64,000 nucleotides of DNA from Allomyces macrogynus ATCC 38327 (lineage: Eukaryota; Blastocladiomycota; Blastocladiomycetes; Blastocladiales; Blastocladiaceae): assembly GCA_000151295.1 (NCBI GenBank), contig GG745341.1, positions 96,494 to 160,493 on the forward strand, in the 5' to 3' direction. The notes beneath the pieces were generated by a model. It made no database searches. It was not told the origin of the DNA and saw only the letters and a list, made by a program, of their open reading frames with translations. Numbering within the stretch: the stretch's first letter is position 1; the number at the start of each line of letters is the position of its first letter. Both the position numbers and the translations under genes were made by a program. This document shows positions 57,549-64,000 of the stretch, one piece after another.

Positions 57549-58562
57549 TCATTCGAGTTCGGCCCTCCTGTCGGCAATCGCCTCCATAATATTGTAGAAA
57601 TACTGCAGCTTGATGACCTGGTCGCGAATCTCTGCGAGCCCCTGGTCGTCGGCGGCCATGGATTCAAAATTGGGCGCAAACGGGCTCGGCACCTTGGCAA
57701 ACGCGTCGTCGAGCGCACCAACCACGGCCCCGATTTCGGCTACGATCGAACCGTCGCGTGAGTGAGTGCCAGGCACGAGACCCAACGGGGTCGAAGCAAG
57801 CGAAACAGTCGGCACCTTGCACTGCGCTGGCCGGCTCGTCGAGGTCCTCGAGCGACTGTGCGTCATCGACTTCCTCACGCGTCTCCATGACGAACAAGAG
57901 CAGTTCCGGGTCGGTCGCGGGCTCGCTCTCAGTCACGTCGGAGTCGTACAGGTGCAGCTACCGTCCATCACGTCGGCGTCTTGCGCGCGTCAGTCCTCCC
58001 CTCCAACGTCTCGCGCGCGGATGCAACTTCAACATACGCAGTACTTGGCCCTTGCCAAATCATCCTTCAAACATGCCCACGCCTTATTCATGACCGCCGC
58101 CTGCGCCTCGGCATCCGCCGCGTCGTTGCCCTGCACGTCTGGGTGCACAATCCGCTGCAGCTGCAAGAACCGCGTGCGCGCGCGTGGTAAATCGACGCGC
58201 CAAATTGTCGCGCCCGTGGCCCCCACTTCCCGCGCGGGTTCGTCGACGCCCAGGATTTCGTGGTAGGTCGTAGCCGGATCGAGCGGCTGCACGCGGGAGC
58301 AGATGGGGCAGGCCGGGACGACGGTCGGGATCGGGGTGCCGCATCCGGCGCACGGGTGCGAGCGGGGGGCGGGGATGGGGGTGGAGAGGGTGCAGGATGC
58401 GTGCAAAAGGCGGGTGGGCGCGTGCAGACGGGTGCGGAGTGTGGAAGAGAGGACGTGGGTGCAGGCGGGTGCGGTTGCGTTGGTCAGGATCGAGGTTGGG
58501 CGTGATGTCCGTCGCAAGACGCCGCGTGCGGCCGGGAATAATGTGGACATGGACTTGATCAT
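57549..58562 (-). CDS. HSCB: mitochondrial iron-sulfur cluster co-chaperone HscB/Jac1
   Basis: Exons 58562-58038, 57957-57816 and 57739-57549; 285 residues. A J-type co-chaperone that brings the Fe-S scaffold ISCU to mitochondrial HSP70. An arginine-rich N-terminus (MIKSMSTLFPAARGVLRR) fits a mitochondrial presequence. A four-cysteine zinc knuckle, CAGCG...CPICSRVQPLDP, is at about residues 70-90, as in human-type HSCB. The J domain follows with the conserved HPD (LQLQRIVHPDVQG) and NKAW. The C-terminal ISCU-binding helices read ELLLFVMETREEVDDA and IRDQVIKLQYFYNIMEAI. The start is the ATG before the presequence; the frame is open further upstream but without a better ATG. It is divergent from the taspase gene with about 280 bp between. 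Confidence 0.92.
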
Positions 58563-58841
58563 CGTGTTGCAGGCAGCTGCTGGGTCAGTGTCTGCTTGCG
58601 GTTGGTGCGGAAATGTTGGCCGACAACATCGATGGAGCGAGGCCAGGAAAGCGCGATCGGCGAGCAACAAAAGGTGGAGCGGCAAGAAAGGCAGGGCTGA
58701 CACGTGCAAATGGCCGAGCCACCTGCTGCAAGTCACGCCTTGAAATGAGAGACGAGGCGTGGGCAACTTCCACTCCGCTGTCCGTCCTTGTCGGCATCGC
58801 AACGCATTCCGCCCGCTGGCACGAGGACGGCGCTCACGGAC
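58563..58841. promoter_or_regulatory. divergent promoter region, HSCB and TASP1
   Basis: About 280 bp between the first ATGs of two divergent genes. No specific elements identified. Confidence 0.4.
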
Positions 58842-60758
58842 ATGGCGCAGACACAGCAAGAAGTCGGCCCGTTACGTTCCGAGGAGCAAGATGCATCAGT
58901 GCCGCCAAAATCCAGCTTCTTCCGTCAAATAAAGAACGACTCGACCAGCACAAACCATTCTTCAGAGTCTAATGACCCTGCGGCCACAGTGGACCCACCT
59001 TCAACTATGGCCGATACCGCTGAACCCCGACCATCGCGTGCGATTGTTGTCATTCACATTGGCGCCGGCCAGCACAATCCAGCTAGAATCAAGCAGTATC
59101 GCAAGTCGTGTCAGCGCGCATGCGACGCGGCCGCTCGAGAGTTTCGATCGGGAGAAGAAGCGGGCCCAAACGCTCCTCCGCAGCTGGCAACTGCAACACG
59201 AGCGGTTCGAAATGCGGTTGCGCGCTTGGAGGTTCGATCTCGCCTGCACCAACGGCCTTTGCGTCACTTATGTGGTGCTCATGCCTATTTCATCGCGTAG
59301 GACGACGTGACCATGAACGCGGGGACCGGGTCCAATCTGACCTGGGACGGAATCGTCGAGTGCGACGCATCTATCATGGACGGCGAGTCGCGGCGATGGG
59401 GTGCAGTCGGCGCTGTTCCAGGTTTGTCGATTTCGTGATGGACCGCGTGGGTGAGGGACCAGCAACTGATGTTGCTATTGTCGTAGGAGTGCAGAACCCG
59501 GTCCATGGCGCGTTTGCACTCGTGCAGCAACAGCTTGCTGGACTGCTCCCTGGAGGCCGCGTTCCTCCCATGTTCGTGTCTCATTTTTTCCCTCGCTCAG
59601 GCTTTGATGACGAGCGAGAGTGTCACGCTGACGCTTCCGCTTGTTAGGATGGTCGCCGGCGCGTCCGGCGCTGAAACGCTCGCCAGACTTGGTGTTCTGC
59701 TCGTCAATCCAGATACGATGGTCACCGGTGCGTATGAGCCGGACAGCTGCGTTTCTGTCGCCAAGTTGCGCGTATGAGCCGGACAGCTGCGTTTCTGTCG
59801 CCAAGTTGCTCACGGCATTATCCCACAGATCGTGCACAACGGCGACACCAAGCGCACCGCCGCATTTGCGCAGACGCAGCCGTGGCAGCATCGTCCGAGC
59901 CAGATGCTGCATCAGCGATTCCCGCGAAACGGCCTCGAACTGATCACGCCGACCCAGACAACGATGACGACATTCTCGCAGAGTGGAACCACGACACGGT
60001 TGGCGCCATCGCCATGGATCACGGCGGCCACATCGCTGCGGCTGTTTCGAGCGGCGGGATATCGCTCAAATCTGGCGGCCGTGTCGGCGAGGTGCGACCG
60101 ATGCTTGTCCACCCCGCCCGGTCCCGCTCCCACCCCTCATTCGCGACTCTCTGGTAGGCCGCCGTCTTCGGTGCCGGATGCTGGGCGCAGGACGAACGGC
60201 CCGCAAGTGAGCGCGCCGGCGTCGGTGTGAGCTGTTCTGGCACGGGCGAGCACATCATGCAGGCGTTGCTCGCGAAATCGTGCGCTGACGCATTAAGCCG
60301 GCCCGAGGACGAGATGGAGAGTAATGTGGACCGGATTCGGCACGTCGTGCTGGGTGCAGGAGGTGCGTTATGCGCGTTGGCGGACATTGGACGGCGGATC
60401 GCGCTTATCGTCCAGATGCATTGGTAGAGCTCGTAGCCGAACCAAGCGTAGGGCTGATTGCGCTGACGGCTCGCGACGGGGTTTATGGTGCGGTTTCTTG
60501 CATTGCCGCGATTTTGCTTCACGCTGACCTGCCGATTCGGTTGCGTGCCATTCAATTGGGTAGAGTGCGTTGCGTCAGATCCCCTACTTGTTCATGGCGA
60601 TGCCGTTTCGCTGACGCTTACCTGGCAGAGTTCACGTCGCGCACACGACGCCGACCATGTGCATTGCCGTTTGGCAGTCCGACACGAACGCGATGCAGAT
60701 CCATTTGTCGCACCTCCCTCCCGGCCGCACTATGACCCACCAACTGTGGCCCGTGTAA
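58842..60758 (+). CDS. TASP1: threonine aspartase (taspase 1-like Ntn hydrolase)
   Basis: Exons I can place: 58842-59231, 59301-59421, 59487-59571, 59648-59727, 59829-60091, from 60158 to about 60365, and one or two more to TAA 60756-60758. It starts with VVIHIGAGQHNPARIKQY and RACDAA; then MNAGTGSNLTWDGIVECDAS and IMDGESRRWGAVGAVPGVQN across a splice. Next, AGASGAETLARLGVLLVN. The autocleavage/nucleophile segment HDTVGAIAMDHGGHIAAAVS carries the catalytic Thr; then SSGGISLKSGGRVGEAAVFG, GAGCWAQ, SCSGTGEH and a C-terminal MCIAVWQSDTNAMQIHLSHL. Taspases cleave after aspartate in nuclear proteins. The last 250 bp need a frame change near 60640 that I cannot explain by an intron. The stop overlaps a possible AATAAA signal. 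Confidence 0.87.
59730..59809 (+). repeat. perfect 40-bp tandem duplication in a TASP1 intron
   Basis: Two identical head-to-tail 40-bp units (59730-59769 and 59770-59809), starting GCGTATGAGCCGG and ending CCAAGTTGC, in the intron between 59727 and 59829. Absence of differences implies a recent event. Confidence 0.95.
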
Positions 60759-60945
60759 TAAAGGTGTGCGGCAATGCGACGCGCGTGCTATTGAATCCAT
60801 TTCCCAGCGTGGCAGCAATGAGTTGCGAATAACAAATCCATGGATTGACGCAAAAAGGCGCGATACAGTGCCATCTCATTCCGTTCAGTCCGACGAAAGT
60901 CTCCCCAGCGGTCATCAACTCTTGGCTGTGCGGATCGCGCACTGC

Positions 60946-62214
60946 TCAGCGACCCACCTTCCACGCGACCGAACCGATCCCATGAAACGTCGACTTGAGC
61001 GCCTTCGGGTTCGCCCACGCCGAGTTGAGGTAGGCGTCGTCCTCGTCCTCTTCCAAGCGCTACATAGGCCCCACCGACATGCCGCGTCAGTATCCCTATC
61101 CCCAGTCGCCGCTTGCTCCTCGCCTGCGTACCTTGAGCTCCTCCTGCTTCTTGTGGTAGTAGGCCATGAGCTCGCGCTGCCCGCGCTCATCGAGCGGCGG
61201 CTCGCGCATCGGAGCGCCGGTCCCCTTGCGCTGCAACTTGGCAATTATCGTCGTCTTGTCGTTGCGCCCCACAAAATCGCTCAGGAGCTTGCCGCGCTTG
61301 AGTTCCTTGCCGGCCCACCAGAGCGTCGCCGTGTTCGGGTCCAGCACCGTCTTGGCGTGCTATGCGCGAAGCATGAGCGTGAATGTGGGACCGCGTTGAG
61401 GACGAGGCGAAAAGAACGTACGACGGTCGCGCCAATGTCCTCGGTATCATCCAATATTTCCTGGACCGGATCGAATTCAGGCAATCCCATGGGGTAGGCG
61501 ATCGTAACGGCGCCCTTGAAGTTGGCCAGGATCTTGTCAAGGGACTCGCGCGTGAGTTTGACCTTGAGCTGCACGTTTTTCTGGAAAGCAAACGGTCGCC
61601 ATCGACGTGAGCTTCCCAGTGTGCCGCCACAGAAATCGAGCAACCGGTGGGTACCTTGGAAATCGCCTCTTGCGCCTCGGTAATCGCTGCCTGCATCATG
61701 TCGTGGATTGATTGCAGCGGAGCTACGCCGAGTCCCACGCGTCAGAAGGCAGTGTGCTCGGTCGAGAATCCCACGCACGACACCCAACGGCAACGTACCA
61801 AAGCCGTTCCGCCGCCCAGTCGGGTCCGGCCGATGCAGGTGCTCGCGTCCCTCGTGCACGACAACGGGACACGGCGCGTCTTCGGCGGGCGCACCGCTGC
61901 CGCCACTGGCTTCCTCCTTGGCGAATTTGGCGAGTTCCTCGTCCGTGTACCCGTGGTTGCTGATGGGCTTGTAGGCGCCGTACTTGGCGAGGTCGTCGAC
62001 GGCTGACGCATTCCACAAGACTCGTCAGCATATCCGCTCGTAGCAAAACGGACGGAAGGTGACGTGAGGGCGTACCTGTGCACAGCCGCTCGATGCGAAG
62101 CCGCGTGTTGTGCAAGTAGACGAGGTCGGCAATGACCGTGTCGGCCGGAGTCGCGGCGGGGATCTCGGCAAGGAACAGTGACTCGTCGTTGGCTTTGAGG
62201 TGGATCAGGACCAT
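60946..62214 (-). CDS. CFAP298: cilia- and flagella-associated protein 298 (Kurly/C21orf59 family)
   Basis: Six exons (62214-62076, 62002-61799, 61722-61655, 61580-61422, 61359-61132, 61059-60946), 303 residues, all phases consistent. Required in animals for assembly of axonemal dynein arms and ciliary motility. Conserved blocks: MVLIHLKANDESLFLAEIP at the start, LAKYGAYKPISNHGYTDEEL, KGAVTIAYPMGLPEFDPV, TLWWAGKELKRGKLLSDFVG, TTIIAKLQRKGTGAPMREPP, YYHKKQEELK and the C-terminal DDAYLNSAWANPKALKS. Length is close to the roughly 290 of animal orthologues. The start is set by homology; the frame is open further upstream. Its presence implies flagellated cells. Confidence 0.93.
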
Positions 62215-62566
62215 GGTGCAGCGGGTTGCGGGTGGTTGTGGTGGTTGGGTTGCAGATTGTGAGAAGAGGATGGATGGTCGGCGAGATTTGAGGAATCGCA
62301 GAGCGTGCGAGAAGTCTTCAACTGTCGTCGACGTCGGAGAGGTCGTTTGCTCCGTTTGCTCCGTTTGCTGTGTGCCGCGGCTGCTCAGTCGATTCCAGCA
62401 CTCTCCAGCTTGCTGTCGGCGAACCAAGAGCGGGTTGTTGGCGAGATCAAGAGCAAGCAAACCAACAGACGAGCGCGGTATCATACATGAATTCATTTGA
62501 TCTCTCAGCTCCTACTATACCCGCCCGACCCACGCGCTAGCTCCGTGCCCATCACAGGAGGCATGA
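62215..62566. other. intergenic
   Basis: About 350 bp between CFAP298 and the 3' end of UBA3 on the same strand; CFAP298 promoter expected, nothing else seen. Confidence 0.5.
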
Positions 62567-64000
62567 TTACTCGTAGTGCACCGTGGCACGCAGGCTCAGC
62601 GGCAGGCTCGCGTCAGTGACCGTCATGGTCTCGCCGTCGTCGACAAACTCGCGCAGCGGCTTGGCCAGGTTGGGCCGCGTCGCCTGCTCGAGCGACTTGG
62701 GGTTTTGCATGTAGAGGGTCTTGCTCGCTGTGCGCAGCGACGGCCGCTTGAGTTGCCTAGTTGATAAAGAACGAGAGAGGAGTGAGCATCTGGTCAAGAG
62801 GTGGAGAAAAGCAACCACCAACACACGTACAAGTCGACGCGCTCCTGCAACAGCTCAATCACCTCCCCAACCGTCGCATCCTTGCCCACCGTCACCGTCG
62901 TCTTACCCGATCCGCACACGGGACAATCGGGCTTGCGCTCCAACTCAAACGTGTACGTATACACGCCCGCGTCGCCCGTGTACATCATGTAATTGTTGAG
63001 CACCGGCTGGCAATTGGTCGCGAGCTTGACGGCCTCAAGCACGCACGCTGCAGCCACGACCGCGTTCGTCGACGCAATCGCCGGAATAATGTTTTTCACG
63101 ACCCCTTGGGCTAGCGAATACGTCACGCCGCGAATCCCGTACTGCTGCGCGCGGGCCAGCGCCTGGTCGTAGACCCACGTGATATGGTCCGGGTTGTCGC
63201 CGTCGAGCCGGTGGTCTTCGCCAAATTCCTTGGGCCATTGCAGCAGCGACGCCCATGCGACGCAGTGTTCGGGCAGCCGCGGGGTGTGCGCGATCGTGCA
63301 GATCGGGAACGCCGTCTGCTTGGTGATCATGTCGAGCGAGCACTCGTAGCACGCGCTGATGCGGGGCAGGATCACGCGTGCCTGGCCCTTGAAGCCTATG
63401 CCGAGGAAAGCACGCCGGTGGTCAGCTTTTTGGGCGGTGGGTGAGACGCGAAGCCGCGCGGCATAAAACCATACCCTCGGTACCGCCATCAATCAAGGGC
63501 TTGAGCGTCGACGGGTCGTCCTCGTCGTACATGTTGACGAGCGTCGCGTTCATCCAGCGGCGTGCCTCGATCGAGTCGAGGCCCGTGATGACAATGTTGA
63601 ACTCGCTGTAGAAATCCGTGTCCTTGTCCTGGATCTTGCAGAAATGACTCGTGGCGCGGTAGAGACAGCCGAGACAGAGAGTGAGCCGCAGAGAACGCCT
63701 CCAGCCCTCGCATGATCGGGAAAAGAACACGTACGGCGTCACCTTGACGTGCGGAATCCGCGCGTTGATAAACTTGGCTGCGACAATAGCCTTGGGACGA
63801 CCGATATCCTTTTGCCTGCCGCCGACACGCGCGTCATCCACGCCAAATCAACAGTCCGTCCCTCCAACTTGTCGCACCACGTCACTGCCGCGCACACGTC
63901 GCGTTTGTAACGTCCGTACCGGAACAAAAACTGGCGGTTCAAATTACTCAAGTCGATCGTGTCCATGTCGATGACGTGAATATCCGAGAACCCGGACAGC
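62567..64000 (-). CDS. UBA3: NEDD8-activating enzyme E1 catalytic subunit (partial, runs off the window)
   Basis: Exons 62756-62567, 63395-62831, 63634-63475, 63815-63731 and 64000-63920 (continuing outside). Forms a heterodimer with NAE1 and loads NEDD8 onto the E2 for cullin neddylation. Visible: [18 protein letters not shown] with the nucleotide-site arginine, [45 protein letters not shown] spliced in frame, and the catalytic cysteine in [14 protein letters not shown]. The zinc cysteines are in CYECS and CPVCG. Then [18 protein letters not shown] and [19 protein letters not shown], and a C-terminal ubiquitin-fold domain ending [19 protein letters not shown] and TAA. The N-terminal ATP-binding loop lies beyond the window edge. 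Confidence 0.95.

Noticed and set aside
1..64000. tRNA, rRNA or CRISPR features
   Set aside because: No cloverleaf-like or rRNA-like sequence and no regularly spaced direct repeats were recognised; a tRNAscan run would be needed to exclude tRNAs formally.

Overview
This window is nuclear DNA from a GC-rich eukaryote with short GT-AG introns (about 60-135 nt, mostly ending in TAG). The gene content points to a zoosporic (flagellated) fungus. The folate gene has the fungal order FolB-FolB-HPPK-DHPS in one polypeptide, and CFAP298, a motile-cilium assembly gene, sits nearby. A taspase gene and spliced eL39, HSCB and UBA3 genes agree with an early-diverging fungus. Blastocladiomycota (Allomyces/Catenaria-like) is my best guess, by inference only.

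Layout. Left flank (0-5 kb): a single-exon trifunctional folate gene and an ACR3-type arsenite transporter. Centre (5.5-52.7 kb): an array of 19 related genes, pseudogenes and fragments on both strands. I call it the RSRR family (working label): a variable first exon, a conserved N-terminal domain, in one sub-lineage an NP...LAQ..P.LAQ helical motif, an arginine/serine (RS) domain, two RRM-like alpha/beta domains and a short C-terminal helical tail. I could thread complete spliced reading frames through eight copies (3, 8, 9, 10, 12, 14, 18, 19). Copies 4 and 7 are complete except for one in-frame TAG each. Copy 11 is split by a 100-N assembly gap. Copies 16 and 17 lose frame in the RS region (16 has also lost a splice acceptor). 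Copies 1, 2, 5, 6, 13 and 15 are decayed. A ZIP-family metal transporter and a decayed partial copy of it lie inside the array.

Between the array and the right flank (53.2-55.9 kb) is a block of quite different composition, almost without CpG (none at all from about 54.28 to 55.39 kb). Right flank (56-64 kb): conserved housekeeping genes RPL39 (start codon alone in a 3-nt exon), HSCB, TASP1, CFAP298 and the 3' part of UBA3, which runs off the window.

The housekeeping genes are unrelated to each other in function. The unusual content is the RSRR array. Its RS plus RRM-like layout suggests nuclear RNA-binding or splicing-related proteins undergoing rapid birth, death, exon rearrangement and exchange. 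I do not recognise the family as a named one. All gene models were built by eye from splice signals and paralogue alignment.
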